From: Candidatus Kapaibacterium sp.
Lineage (GTDB): Bacteria > Bacteroidota > Ignavibacteria > Kapaibacteriales > UBA2268
Assembly: GCA_013414795.1 (NCBI GenBank)
Contig: CP058732.1
Span: 670,501 to 734,500 of the forward strand
DNA: 64,000 nt
Direction: 5' to 3'
In this document: piece after piece, positions 53,003 through 62,756 of the stretch
Layout of the letters: each line of letters opens with the position of its first letter
How positions within the stretch are numbered: the first letter of the stretch is position 1
The notes under the pieces: model-generated
Databases searched by the model: none
What the model saw: only the letters and a program-made list of their open reading frames with translations
Told to the model about the DNA's origin: nothing
Translations under genes and position numbers: made by a program

Positions 53003-53855
53003 AGATATATGGCTTCGAGCCGTGAAAAATTTTTTCGACTTTATTTACTATGGTTTGTTTAGATTTACTCCGAAAGAAAAACTTTCGAACATACGGCTCG
53101 AAGCCAATTCTTTAAATCAATTTGAATTCCTTCGCCAAGAACGAAAAAAATTCTTAGAAAGCCATCTTGGAATTGAAATAAAAAATCCAAAAATTTTCGA
53201 GGAAGCGCTAATCCACCGCTCTTACCTTCATCTTCTGCCAAAAGGGCAATATTCTTCGAACGAGCGTTTAGAGTTTCTTGGTGATGCTGTTTTGAGCTTG
53301 GTCGTCTCCGACTACTTGTTTCACAAATATCCAAACCGCTTAGAAGGCGATTTAACCAAAATTCGCTCCTGGCTGGTTAATAAGCATTCTCTTTCCTATG
53401 TTGCCCGCAAACTCGAATTGGACAAGTTGATTCTTGTTAGTTTCAGCACCGCAAAAACTTTGGAACGCTCCGGCGAATCAATCCTTTCTGATGCGTTGGA
53501 GGCCGTTATCGCTGCGATATATTTGGACTCTGGTTTAAACGTAGTCAAGCAATTCATTGTCAAAAAGTTGATTCCAATGCTGGAAGAAGCAAACGTACTT
53601 CAAGATAAAAATTACAAAAGTATATTGATGGAGAAAGTGCAAGCGGAAGGGAAAATGGCCCCAACTTACGAAGTGCTCGAAGAAAATGGACCTCCGCACG
53701 ACAAAACTTTCTTTGTGGGCGTCTATGTCGATAATGTGCTTTTAGCCACTGGTAAAGGCAAAAGTAAAAAAGAGGCTGAACAAGACGCCGCAAAAAATGC
53801 TTTAAAAAATCTAAAAACTAATCAGGGTGAGGAAAATGGAGAAATTGATTTTTGA
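52992..53855 (+). CDS. rnc: Ribonuclease III
   Basis: A 287-residue double-stranded RNA nuclease. The metal-binding motif is NERLEFLGDAVLSLVVSDYLF (about residues 80-100), and SDALEAVIAAIYLDSG gives the second acidic pair. The C-terminal double-stranded RNA domain is at about residues 205-275 (GKGKSKKEAEQDAAKNAL). The start is uncertain: the longest frame begins with TTG at 52992, and a GTG at 53022 is an alternative. The first 40 residues are hydrophobic and basic, longer than in most RNase III. It overlaps gcvPB by 20 bases. Confidence 0.93.
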   Translation: MKIKDIWLRAVKNFFDFIYYGLFRFTPKEKLSNIRLEANSLNQFEFLRQERKKFLESHLGIEIKNPKIFEEALIHRSYLHLLPKGQYSSNERLEFLGDAVLSLVVSDYLFHKYPNRLEGDLTKIRSWLVNKHSLSYVARKLELDKLILVSFSTAKTLERSGESILSDALEAVIAAIYLDSGLNVVKQFIVKKLIPMLEEANVLQDKNYKSILMEKVQAEGKMAPTYEVLEENGPPHDKTFFVGVYVDNVLLATGKGKSKKEAEQDAAKNALKNLKTNQGEENGEIDF

Positions 53856-55296
53856 AAAGAGTGTCAAAGGAAGAAGGGCTTATTCTTTGCCCGCTCTTGG
53901 TTTTGATTCTTTTAGTTCTGAAAATTTACTTCCAGAGAGATTTCGAAGAAGAAGAGAGTTGAATCTTCCAGAACTTAGCGAAGTCGAGGTCGCTCGCCAC
54001 TTTGTCAAACTTTCTAAACTTAATTACTGTATCGAAGACAATGTCTATCCTCTCGGCTCTTGCACAATGAAATACAACCCAAAAGTTAACGAAAAAGTCG
54101 CAACATTAGATGGTTTCGCTACTCTCCATCCACACATCGACGAAGACTCTTGCCAAGGGGCTCTTCAATTAATGTATGAACTTGGGGAAAGTTTGAAGAA
54201 AATTACTGGGTTCACAGGAGTAACACTTCAGCCAGCCTCTGGCTCGCAAGGGGAACTTACTGGCTTGCTTCTAATCCGTGCTTACCATTTAGACCGTGGC
54301 GATACAAAGCGAAACAAAATATTGATTCCCGATTCAGCCCACGGAACCAACCCCGCTTCATCAGCAATCGCAGGGTTCCAAGTTATTACAATAAAATCCG
54401 ACGAAGATGGTAGGGTTAGTATCGAAGACTTAAAAAAGTACTGCGACGAAACTGTTGCTGGTTTTATGCTCACAAATCCCAATACTGTTGGTCTATTCGA
54501 GAAGAACATACTCGAAATATCCAGGTTAATCCACGACTGCGGCGGTTTGATGTATATGGACGGGGCAAATCTAAATGCTTTGTTGGGAATTGTTTATCCA
54601 GCAGAAATGGGATTCGATTGTATGCACATAAACTTGCACAAAACCTTTTCAACTCCCCACGGAGGTGGCGGTCCAGGCGCTGGACCGGTTTGTGTTAACG
54701 ATAAACTCGAACCCTACCTACCGGTGCCACAAATCACATTTGATGGTCAAAAGTATCACTTAAATTATGATGTTCCCAAAACCATTGGTAAACTTCATTC
54801 GTTTTTTGGAAACTTTTTAGTTTTCGTTCGTGCTTACACATATATATTGATGAATGGAACGGAAGGATTGAAGAAAGTCAGCAAAGGAGCAATTATTAAT
54901 GCAAATTATCTTTTGAGTAAATTAAAAGATGTTTATCGCCAGCCATACAATGAACATTGTATGCACGAGTTTGTAATTACTGGGGAAAACCAGAAAAAAT
55001 TTGGGGTTACAACCAAAGACATTGCAAAAAGAATTCTGGACTTTGGATTCTATGCTCCGACGATTTACTTCCCGCTAATTGTTCACGAAGCAATGCTTGT
55101 CGAACCGACCGAAACGGAAGCCAAAGAGCGATTGGATGAGTATGCAAATGTGTTCTTGCAAATTGCAAAAGAAGCAGAAACAAATCCCGAAATATTACTG
55201 ACGGCACCACACACCACACCAGTTCGCCGAGTAGATGATGCTCGTGCGGCAAGAATAGTCAATGTAAACTACTTTAAAGGCGAAACAAAGGGGTAA
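53836..55296 (+). CDS. gcvPB: Glycine dehydrogenase (decarboxylating) subunit 2
   Basis: The 486-residue PLP-binding half of split glycine decarboxylase, which releases CO2 from glycine and passes an aminomethyl group to GcvH. The PLP lysine is in HINLHKTFSTPHGGGGPGAG, and the SAHGTNPASSA and TNPNTVGLFE loops are typical. The ATG at 53836 has a GGTGAGG site; an upstream GTG is less likely. The partner subunit gcvPA is not in the window. It is at the tail of the fatty-acid operon, overlapping rnc by 20 bases. Confidence 0.95.
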   Translation: MEKLIFEKSVKGRRAYSLPALGFDSFSSENLLPERFRRRRELNLPELSEVEVARHFVKLSKLNYCIEDNVYPLGSCTMKYNPKVNEKVATLDGFATLHPHIDEDSCQGALQLMYELGESLKKITGFTGVTLQPASGSQGELTGLLLIRAYHLDRGDTKRNKILIPDSAHGTNPASSAIAGFQVITIKSDEDGRVSIEDLKKYCDETVAGFMLTNPNTVGLFEKNILEISRLIHDCGGLMYMDGANLNALLGIVYPAEMGFDCMHINLHKTFSTPHGGGGPGAGPVCVNDKLEPYLPVPQITFDGQKYHLNYDVPKTIGKLHSFFGNFLVFVRAYTYILMNGTEGLKKVSKGAIINANYLLSKLKDVYRQPYNEHCMHEFVITGENQKKFGVTTKDIAKRILDFGFYAPTIYFPLIVHEAMLVEPTETEAKERLDEYANVFLQIAKEAETNPEILLTAPHTTPVRRVDDARAARIVNVNYFKGETKG

Positions 55297-55319
55297 ATTA
55301 TAAGAACGCAAAATAAATA

Positions 55320-55349
55320 GGGGCACTTGCAACCGCAGGTGCCCCTTTT
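55320..55349 (+). terminator. Rho-independent terminator after gcvPB
   Basis: A stem GGGGCAC / GTGCCCC (plus wobble pairs) around a TTGCAACCGCAG loop, followed by TTTT. It closes the long yceD-to-gcvPB transcript and also lies just past the aconitase stop on the other strand. Confidence 0.9.
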
Positions 55350-55364
55350 GTTTTTTGTCCAAAA

Positions 55365-57644
55365 TTAAATCTCTTTTGGAGTATGTAATCTCTGCTTAAT
55401 CAAATTTAGAGCAGAACCAGCCTTGAACCATTCGATTTGGGTTTCGCTATAACTGTGATTGACAAGGAACTCATCTGTTGTGCCATCTTTGTGATGTAGA
55501 ATTACTTTCAATGGCTTGTTAGGTTGGAAATCTTTCAAGCCAACGATGTCGATAATATCGTCTTCTTGAATCTTATCATAGTCTTCCTTGTTGGCGAATG
55601 TTATGGCAAGCATTCCTTGCTTCTTCAAGTTTGTCTCGTGAATTCGAGCAAAAGATTTGGCGAGTATTGCTTTTACACCAAGATAACGAGGCTCCATCGC
55701 AGCGTGTTCACGCGAGGAACCTTCGCCGTAGTTTTCGTCGCCAACGACAATTGTTCCAATTCCTTTTGCCTTGTAGAACCTTTGTACCTCGGGAACTGGA
55801 CCGTATTCGCCCGTGATTTGGTTCTTCACAGAATTTGTTTTGTCGTTGAAATAGTTAACCGCACCGATGAGAAGGTTATTCGAAATATTATCCAAATGTC
55901 CACGGTAGCGCAACCAAGGTCCAGCCATCGAAATATGGTCGGTCGTGCATTTTCCTTTAACTTTTATCAACAATCGCAAGCCAATAAAATCGTTACCATC
56001 CCAAGGCTCGAACGGTTCCAACAGTTGAAGCCTTTCTGAATTCGGATTGACTTTGATTTCAATCGAAGAGCCATCCTCTGCTGGCGGTTGATAACCAATT
56101 TCCTCGACAGCAAAACCTTTCAGCGGAAGTTCGTAACCGTTCGGGTCTTCGAGCAAAATTTCTTCCCCTTTGTCGTTGACAAGTTTATCTTTCAATGGGT
56201 TGAACTTCAATGTTCCCGCAAGTGCAAAAGCAGTGACAATTTCTGGAGAAGCAACAAAACTATGTGTGTTGGGATTTCCATCATTTCGCTTTGCAAAATT
56301 TCGGTTAAACGAAGTCATAATCGAATTCGGCTCGTCTTTACCAACATCAGACCTTTGCCATTGTCCAATGCACGGTCCACAAGCATTTGCCAGAACCGTA
56401 CCGCCAATTTTCTCGAATATCTCAATGAAACCATCTCTTTCAATTGTATATCTTATCTGTTCGCTTCCGGGAGTAATTAGGAAATAAGATTTCGCTTTCA
56501 AGCCATTATCTAAGGCTTGTTTTGCCAACGATGCAGCACGGGAAATGTCTTCGTAGGAAGAATTGGTGCACGAGCCAATTAAACCAGCGGTAAGTTTCTC
56601 GGGCCATTTGTTTTGCTCGACCGCTTCGGCAAACTTGCTCAAAGGCCAAGCAAGGTCGGGCGTAAAAGGTCCATTGATGTGGGGTTCTAACTCGTCCAAA
56701 TTTATTTCAATGAGTTGGTCGAAGTATTTCTCGGGATTTTGGTAGACTTCTGGGTCTCCGTTAAGGTAGTCAATTAATTCATTCGCAAGGTCACCAACTT
56801 CCTTCCGTCCGGTAGCTACAAGATAATCATACATTTTCTGGTCGTAACCAAAGATAGAAGTTGTAGCACCAACCTCTGCACCCATATTGCAAATTGTTCC
56901 TTTCCCAGTGCAAGAAATAGTCTTTGCTCCCTCGCCAAAATACTCTATGATTGCTCCGGTGCCACCCTTGACTGTTAAAATTCCAGCAACTTTTAAAATG
57001 ACATCTTTGGGTGAAGTCCATCTTTGCAATTTCCCAGTCAACCTAACTCCAATAAGTTTGGGCCAACGCAATTCCCAAGGCATACCAGCCATAACATCGA
57101 CTGCGTCGGCACCGCCAACGCCAATTGCTACCATTCCAAGCCCGCCAGCATTTACTGTGTGGGAATCAGTTCCAATCATCATTCCGCCTGGAAATGCATA
57201 ATTTTCCAAAAGCACTTGGTGGATAATCCCAGCACCAGGCTTCCAAAAGCCAATGCCATATTTCATCGAAACAGAAGAGAGAAAATCGTATACTTCTTTA
57301 TTCAGCCCAAGAGCATATTCGAGGTCGTCTTTTGCACCATTGCGAGCAATAATCAAATGGTCGCAGTGAACAGTCGTCGGAACTGCAGTTTTTGGCAAGC
57401 CAGCAGAAATAAACTGCAAAAGTGCCATTTGTGCTGTTGCGTCTTGCATCGCAACTCTGTCTGGCTTGAAATTGACATAGTCGACTCCACGCTTGAAGTC
57501 TTTTATTTCGTCGGGATTGTATAAATGAGCATAGAGAACCTTTTCTGCAAGGGTCATTGGTCTTTGTAAAACTGATTTGGCTTTGTCGACTTTTTCTTTA
57601 AAAGTTGAATAAACAGATTGGATTAAATCAAAATCGAATAACAT
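55365..57644 (-). CDS. Aconitate hydratase, mitochondrial type
   Basis: A 759-residue citrate-cycle enzyme that interconverts citrate and isocitrate with a 4Fe-4S cluster. The cluster cysteines are in [16 protein letters not shown] and in [12 protein letters not shown]. The swivel domain at the C-terminus has [22 protein letters not shown] with the active-site Ser/Arg. The length and MGTDSHT-like [15 protein letters not shown] block fit the mitochondrial-type group also seen in Bacteroidetes, not AcnB. A GAGGTG site precedes the ATG. Confidence 0.95.
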   Translation of the reverse strand: MLFDFDLIQSVYSTFKEKVDKAKSVLQRPMTLAEKVLYAHLYNPDEIKDFKRGVDYVNFKPDRVAMQDATAQMALLQFISAGLPKTAVPTTVHCDHLIIARNGAKDDLEYALGLNKEVYDFLSSVSMKYGIGFWKPGAGIIHQVLLENYAFPGGMMIGTDSHTVNAGGLGMVAIGVGGADAVDVMAGMPWELRWPKLIGVRLTGKLQRWTSPKDVILKVAGILTVKGGTGAIIEYFGEGAKTISCTGKGTICNMGAEVGATTSIFGYDQKMYDYLVATGRKEVGDLANELIDYLNGDPEVYQNPEKYFDQLIEINLDELEPHINGPFTPDLAWPLSKFAEAVEQNKWPEKLTAGLIGSCTNSSYEDISRAASLAKQALDNGLKAKSYFLITPGSEQIRYTIERDGFIEIFEKIGGTVLANACGPCIGQWQRSDVGKDEPNSIMTSFNRNFAKRNDGNPNTHSFVASPEIVTAFALAGTLKFNPLKDKLVNDKGEEILLEDPNGYELPLKGFAVEEIGYQPPAEDGSSIEIKVNPNSERLQLLEPFEPWDGNDFIGLRLLIKVKGKCTTDHISMAGPWLRYRGHLDNISNNLLIGAVNYFNDKTNSVKNQITGEYGPVPEVQRFYKAKGIGTIVVGDENYGEGSSREHAAMEPRYLGVKAILAKSFARIHETNLKKQGMLAITFANKEDYDKIQEDDIIDIVGLKDFQPNKPLKVILHHKDGTTDEFLVNHSYSETQIEWFKAGSALNLIKQRLHTPKEI

Positions 57645-57924
57645 TTTACACCTCGTTTTAATCTTTGAAATTGCAAATTAAAAAATATTTTGCTATCTTC
57701 TTTAAATGGTATGACTTTAAATTTTTAGAAATTTTATTCTATTAAATATCCCTCAATTGCTTTTTGAAGCAGTTTGAATTTTTTAAAAACTAACTCAGAT
57801 TAAAAAATTGGAACAACAAAATTGTATCTGCCGTTGGATTTGACCCTTTTTTAAAACAAAAAGCAATAATAACTTAAAGTAAAAATCGTTTAATAGTGTT
57901 CAAACTTTTGAGAGGGATTTTACT

Positions 57925-59280
57925 ATGAAGCTGAAAAGTGTTGTGTTTTTTTTGATGATTTTTGCTCTTTCCGCTCCGTTGATAAGCCAAGTTTCTAAAA
58001 CAGATTTTCCAGATACAACAAAACAAAGACGTTTGCCTCCGTTGCAACAGCAACGCTTTAATTCGTTCGAAGAAGCATTTGAACAAGCAGAGCAAGTTAA
58101 AAATTTGGTTCTTGTTGGGAAGAATATAAAAGAAATACCAACAGAAATTGAAAAATTACAAAATCTTGAAATTCTGGATTTGTCACGAAATCAACTCAAC
58201 TCACTACCAAAGGAAATCACCAGGTTGTCCAAATTGCGTGTGTTGAAGTTGAGCAAAAACAATTTCGACAAGTTTCCAGAAATTTTGAAAGATTTGCCCA
58301 ATTTGGAAAATTTAGATTTATCTGAAAACAATCTTTCGTCTTTACCCGAGAAGCCAATAACTTTGCCAAAATTGAAGAACCTTGACCTTTCCAAGAATAA
58401 ATTAACACATTTTAAAAATATAAATTTACCAGAGTTAGAAAATTTAGATTTAAGCCAAAACCAACTTGAAAAGTTTCCAGAAATTCAAAATCCCTCCAAA
58501 TTGCACACATTAAACTTATCAAACAACAAAATTTCCAAACTCGGACAAAGTTTGACGAATTTTACCCAACTTCGTAGATTGATGATTGCGAACAATCTGA
58601 TTGATACACTTGGCAAAGAGATTGCTTCGCTTGAACTTCTTAATTTCCTAAAAGCAAACAATAACAAAATTTCTTACATTCACCCAAACTTGGCAAATTT
58701 GAAAGCCCTTGTAACATTAGATTTGAGCGGTAACCTAATTTCAGCCTTTCCAAATGTTAACGGTGGTTTCAAAGCCCTTGCCAACCTTTCGCTAATTGGA
58801 AATCAAAGCGAAAAGTTCCCAGTCGAAATATTCAATATACAAACACTCAAAGTTCTAAATATTAGCAATTGTAAGAGTGTGAATTTTAAAGGCATAAGCA
58901 ATCTTACAAACCTTGAAACATTGAAACTTGTGGGTTGCAATTTAACCGAATTACCCGCAGAGGTTTGTAATTTATCGAATTTAAAGCAACTGGACCTTTC
59001 GAATAATCAACTGAAAACTCTTCCAAAAGAAATTGCAAATCTCAAATCCTTGACCTACCTGAATCTAAACAATAACCAATTTGAACAACTTCCTTCCGAA
59101 ATATATAATCTTGGCAACCTTACATATCTATCCGCAAATAACAACCAAATCACAACAATTTCGGATGATATTCGAAGACTTGTTAATTTGAAGCAGTTAC
59201 AACTGCGAAGAAATAAATTTTCCGACGAAGAACTCGACAGAATTAAAAAACTTTTGCCAAATGTTGCAGTTATGTTTTAA
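57925..59280 (+). CDS. Exported leucine-rich-repeat protein
   Basis: A 451-residue exported protein. The signal peptide is LKSVVFFLMIFALSAPLISQ. From about residue 55 to 445 there are about sixteen leucine-rich repeats of 20-24 residues with the pattern L..L..LDLS.N.L..LP..I, typical of the bacterial/plant-like LRR type. It has no other domain and no T9SS sorting tail or lipobox. The repeats form a curved protein-binding surface; the partner is unknown. The tricorn-like protease gene starts about 16 bases after its stop, so the two are probably co-expressed. Confidence 0.9.
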   Translation: MKLKSVVFFLMIFALSAPLISQVSKTDFPDTTKQRRLPPLQQQRFNSFEEAFEQAEQVKNLVLVGKNIKEIPTEIEKLQNLEILDLSRNQLNSLPKEITRLSKLRVLKLSKNNFDKFPEILKDLPNLENLDLSENNLSSLPEKPITLPKLKNLDLSKNKLTHFKNINLPELENLDLSQNQLEKFPEIQNPSKLHTLNLSNNKISKLGQSLTNFTQLRRLMIANNLIDTLGKEIASLELLNFLKANNNKISYIHPNLANLKALVTLDLSGNLISAFPNVNGGFKALANLSLIGNQSEKFPVEIFNIQTLKVLNISNCKSVNFKGISNLTNLETLKLVGCNLTELPAEVCNLSNLKQLDLSNNQLKTLPKEIANLKSLTYLNLNNNQFEQLPSEIYNLGNLTYLSANNNQITTISDDIRRLVNLKQLQLRRNKFSDEELDRIKKLLPNVAVMF

Positions 59281-59296
59281 TAAAATGAGTGATAAT

Positions 59297-62200
59297 ATGT
59301 TTAAAAAGTTCATTCTCGTTGCTTTTTTTGTACTTTCTTTTGTTTACTACTCTTTTAGCGAGGAGGCAAGATTACTCCGCTTTCCAAACGCTTCGAAAGA
59401 CAAAATCACTTTCGTTTACGCTGGTGACATCTATATAGTTAGCAAGAACGGAGGTGTTGCCCGACGGCTGACTTCTTCGGAAGGCTTGGAACTTTTCCCT
59501 CGCTTTTCCCCAGACGGAAAGTATATTGCTTTCTCGGGTGAATACGATGGGAATCGCGATGTCTATGTTATTCCATCAGATGGGGGCGAACCAAAGCGAT
59601 TGACTTATTCTATGGACTTGCCTAACGTTCCCGAAAGAATGGGTCCAGATAAAATAATAATGGGTTGGTCTCCCGACGGTAAAAAAATCCTCTATCGTTC
59701 GCGTTCAAATTGGTGGCATTCTTGGAGTGGGAAACTATTTTTTATCTCTGTCGATGGTGGATTGCCCGAAGAACTTCCTCTTCCGCGTGCTGGATTTGCC
59801 TCGCTTTCTCCTGATGGGAAAAAGTTAGCATACAACCGTGTTTTCCGTGAATTCAGAACTTGGAAACGGTATCGAGGGGGTCAAGCAGACGATATTTGGA
59901 TTTATGACTTCAACACCAAAAAGATTGAAAATATTACAAATAATCCAGCACAAGACATTATTCCTATGTGGTTCGAAAACAAAATTTACTTCCTTTCCGA
60001 CCGTGACCACACAATGAATATATTTTGCTACGACCTAACAACAAAACAAACAAAGAAAATTACAAATTTTGACAAATACGATGTGAAGTTTCCTTCTGTT
60101 GGAACCGATTATATCGCCTTTGAAAACGGCGGTTATATTTACCTTTTGGACCCGAAAACAGACAAATATGAAAAAGTAACCATAGAAATCACAGACGACT
60201 TTCCAGACATTAGACCAAAGTTTAAAAATGTCCAAGAGCAAATTAACTCATTCGAAATTTCCCCAGACGGTAGCAAAGCATTATTTGGTGCCCGAGGGGA
60301 AGTCTTTGTCGTTCCAGCAGAGAAAGGCTTGACAAAAAACGTTACCAATACACCCAACGTACACGACCGTAATCCAGTTTGGAGCCCCGATGGTAAATGG
60401 ATTGCTTACATTAGCGACAAAAGCGGAGAAACGGAAGTTTACATTGCCAAACCCGACGGCACTGGCGAAATACAACTCACCAACAATGCAACAACTTATC
60501 GTTATTTCTTGAAGTGGTCGCCAGACAGCAAAAAACTTCTTTGCACCGACAAAAATATGGAATTGTACATAATTGACATTGAAACCAAGAAAGTTACACC
60601 TATCCGAAAGTCCAAAGTCTGGGAAATTACAGATTTCACCTGGTCGCCCGACAGTCGTTGGATTGCTTTCGTGGACTATCTGGAGAATGAATTCCCAGTG
60701 ATTTATATTTATTCGCTGGAAACTGGCGAAACAAAACAAGTAACCAGCGAATTCTTTGCAAGTTATGCACCAGAATTTTCCTCCGACGGAAAATATTTGT
60801 TCTTTGTCTCGGATAGAACATTCAAAGCAACTATTGGAGCATTCGAATGGAATTTCCAATATCGAGACCTTAGCAAGATTTACGGCGTAACCTTGCAAAA
60901 AGACACTCCTTCGCCCTTTGCTTTCGAAGATGAAATTGCAGAAAGGAAGACCGAAACTCAAACAACCGAAGAGACAAAAGCAAAAGCCAAAAAAGGTGCC
61001 AAGGAAACAAAACCCACTGACGACAAACAAGTTACCGTAAATATTGATTTTGATGGTATTCAAGACCGTGTCTTTGATTTCCCAGTTCCAAATGGCGAAT
61101 ATCAAAATCTTCGCTCCGTAGGAAAGAAACTTTACTACGTTCGTTCAAGTTCAAGCAGTTCGCCAAAATTCTATGTCTTTGACCTTGAAAAGAAAAAAGA
61201 AACTGAAGTAGGCGATTTCCACCAATACGAAATCTCGTTCGACGGGAAAAAGATATTGTTCAAGAAGGACAAATCCTATTATATCACTGATTTAACAGAT
61301 AAAATCACAACAGATAAAGGAAAACTGGACCTTTCGAATATGGTGGTTCTTGTCGACCCGCGTGCCGAATGGAAGCAGATTTTTGACGAAAGTTGGAGAC
61401 AAATGCGAGACTTCTTCTACGCACCAAATCTTCACGGTGTCGATTGGAAAGCAATGAAAGAAAAATACGCCGAACTTCTTCCATACTGCCGACATCGCTT
61501 CGATTTGACATACATCATTGGCGAAATGATTGGCGAACTCAACGTTGGACACGCATACGTCGGCGGTGGGGATATGCCCAAAGTCGAGCCCGTGCCCGTT
61601 GGTCTCCTTGGTGCAGAATTTGAGTTCGACCAGCAATCTGGCTTCTATAAAATCAAGAAGATATTCAATGGTCGCAATTGGGAGGAAAAAACTCGTTCGC
61701 CTTTGCGTGAACCTGGTTTGAACATAAAAGAAGGCTATTACATTGTTGAAATCGACGGTATCGTCTTAAATAAAGATATGAATCCATACAAGGCTTTGGT
61801 GAACAAAGCAAATAAATATGTCAAAATCAAAGTAAACAGTAAGCCCTCGCTCGATGGAGCAAAAGAGTACACTGTTAAAACAATTTCCAGCGAGGCTGGC
61901 TTGCGTTATCTCGATTGGGTCGAATACAATCGCAATTATGTTGAAAAGAAAACCAATGGCAGAATCGGCTATATTCACATCCCCGATATGGGAATCGACA
62001 ACGGTTTGAATGAGTTCGTCAAATACTTCTATCCGCAAGTTCGTAAAGAAGGCTTGATTATCGACGACCGCTTTAATGGTGGCGGAAATGTTTCACCAAT
62101 GATTATCGAAAGGCTGCGAAGGATACTTGTAGTCGCAAAACACGCTCGTAACCAGGAAGTTGTACAAACCAATCCCGATGCTGTTATGACTGGACCAATG

Positions 62201-62569
62201 GTTTGCTTGGTGAATGAACTTTCCGCATCCGATGGTGATTTGTTCCCCTATCAGTTCAAAACTTTAGGGATTGGCAAAGTGGTTGGAAAACGAACCTGGG
62301 GTGGAGTTATCGGTATTCGTGGCTCTCTACCTTTCCTTGATGGTGGTTACCTGATGAAACCAGAATTCGCCAACTTTGGTGCAGATGGAAAGTGGATACT
62401 CGAAGGCGAAGGCTTAACCCCAGACATAGAAGTCGACAACGACCCCGCTCTCGAATATCAAGGTATCGACCAGCAACTCGACAAAGCAATTGAAATTATT
62501 CTCGAAGAATTGAAAACGAACACCAAACCCCAAATTCCAAAAGTTCCACCTTATCCAATTAAAAAGTAG
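59297..62569 (+). CDS. Exported tricorn-type S41 protease
   Basis: A peptidase of about 1090 residues. A signal peptide (FKKFILVAFFVLSFVYYSFS) precedes a WD40/TolB-like beta-propeller region with repeated SPDGKYIAFSG-type motifs (residues about 30-580). A short Lys/Glu/Thr-rich linker (about 565-590) follows, then a tricorn core with DESWRQMRDFFYAPNLHGVDW. A PDZ domain and an S41 serine-protease domain follow, where NELSASDGDLFPYQF holds the catalytic Ser and LIIDDRFNGGGNVS the glycine loop. I place the start at the ATG at 59297 near a GAGTG site; 59285 is possible. It degrades peptides in the periplasm. Confidence 0.92.
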   Translation: MFKKFILVAFFVLSFVYYSFSEEARLLRFPNASKDKITFVYAGDIYIVSKNGGVARRLTSSEGLELFPRFSPDGKYIAFSGEYDGNRDVYVIPSDGGEPKRLTYSMDLPNVPERMGPDKIIMGWSPDGKKILYRSRSNWWHSWSGKLFFISVDGGLPEELPLPRAGFASLSPDGKKLAYNRVFREFRTWKRYRGGQADDIWIYDFNTKKIENITNNPAQDIIPMWFENKIYFLSDRDHTMNIFCYDLTTKQTKKITNFDKYDVKFPSVGTDYIAFENGGYIYLLDPKTDKYEKVTIEITDDFPDIRPKFKNVQEQINSFEISPDGSKALFGARGEVFVVPAEKGLTKNVTNTPNVHDRNPVWSPDGKWIAYISDKSGETEVYIAKPDGTGEIQLTNNATTYRYFLKWSPDSKKLLCTDKNMELYIIDIETKKVTPIRKSKVWEITDFTWSPDSRWIAFVDYLENEFPVIYIYSLETGETKQVTSEFFASYAPEFSSDGKYLFFVSDRTFKATIGAFEWNFQYRDLSKIYGVTLQKDTPSPFAFEDEIAERKTETQTTEETKAKAKKGAKETKPTDDKQVTVNIDFDGIQDRVFDFPVPNGEYQNLRSVGKKLYYVRSSSSSSPKFYVFDLEKKKETEVGDFHQYEISFDGKKILFKKDKSYYITDLTDKITTDKGKLDLSNMVVLVDPRAEWKQIFDESWRQMRDFFYAPNLHGVDWKAMKEKYAELLPYCRHRFDLTYIIGEMIGELNVGHAYVGGGDMPKVEPVPVGLLGAEFEFDQQSGFYKIKKIFNGRNWEEKTRSPLREPGLNIKEGYYIVEIDGIVLNKDMNPYKALVNKANKYVKIKVNSKPSLDGAKEYTVKTISSEAGLRYLDWVEYNRNYVEKKTNGRIGYIHIPDMGIDNGLNEFVKYFYPQVRKEGLIIDDRFNGGGNVSPMIIERLRRILVVAKHARNQEVVQTNPDAVMTGPMVCLVNELSASDGDLFPYQFKTLGIGKVVGKRTWGGVIGIRGSLPFLDGGYLMKPEFANFGADGKWILEGEGLTPDIEVDNDPALEYQGIDQQLDKAIEIILEELKTNTKPQIPKVPPYPIKK

Positions 62570-62744
62570 AACTTACCTTTTTTAAAAAATAAAGAAGGCT
62601 GTCGATTTCTCTCTGACAGCCTTCTTTATTTACTGTATCATAACTTAGGTTTTTTAATCTTATTGGTCTTGGACTAAAACGGTTTTGAGAGAAAACATTT
62701 AATGTTAAAACAAACAAAACCACAACAAATATTAATCGTTTCAT
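62559..62744 (-). CDS. Small signal-peptide ORF, possibly a truncated exported protein
   Basis: A 61-residue frame directly after the T9SS-protein gene. A very strong purine-rich site (GAGGGGGAGGG) overlaps the stop of that gene and lies three bases before the ATG. The first 20 residues (KRLIFVVVLFVLTLNVFSQ) form a good signal peptide. The rest (NRFSPRPIRLKNLSYDT..., then REIDSLLYFLKK) has no known domain, and its last third is encoded by the terminator hairpin. It may be a small exported peptide or the remnant of a longer gene. Confidence 0.5.
   Translation of the reverse strand: MKRLIFVVVLFVLTLNVFSQNRFSPRPIRLKNLSYDTVNKEGCQREIDSLLYFLKKVSSTF
62588..62632. terminator. Bidirectional terminator between the tricorn-type protease and T9SS genes
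   Basis: A perfect 16-base stem, AATAAAGAAGGCTGTC paired with GACAGCCTTCTTTATT, around an 11-base loop. The A-rich and T-rich ends let it act in both directions. It overlaps the last third of the small minus-strand ORF. Confidence 0.92.
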
Positions 62745-62756
62745 TTTCCCTCCCCC

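Noticed and set aside
57645-57924. Possible small gene or RNA between aconitase and the LRR gene
   Set aside because: No supported frame or structure; it seems to be only the divergent promoter region.
60281-61105. A 274-residue minus-strand frame opposite the tricorn-type protease
   Set aside because: Its composition (many Cys and Phe) is that of an antisense frame of a coding region; the sense gene has clear motifs.
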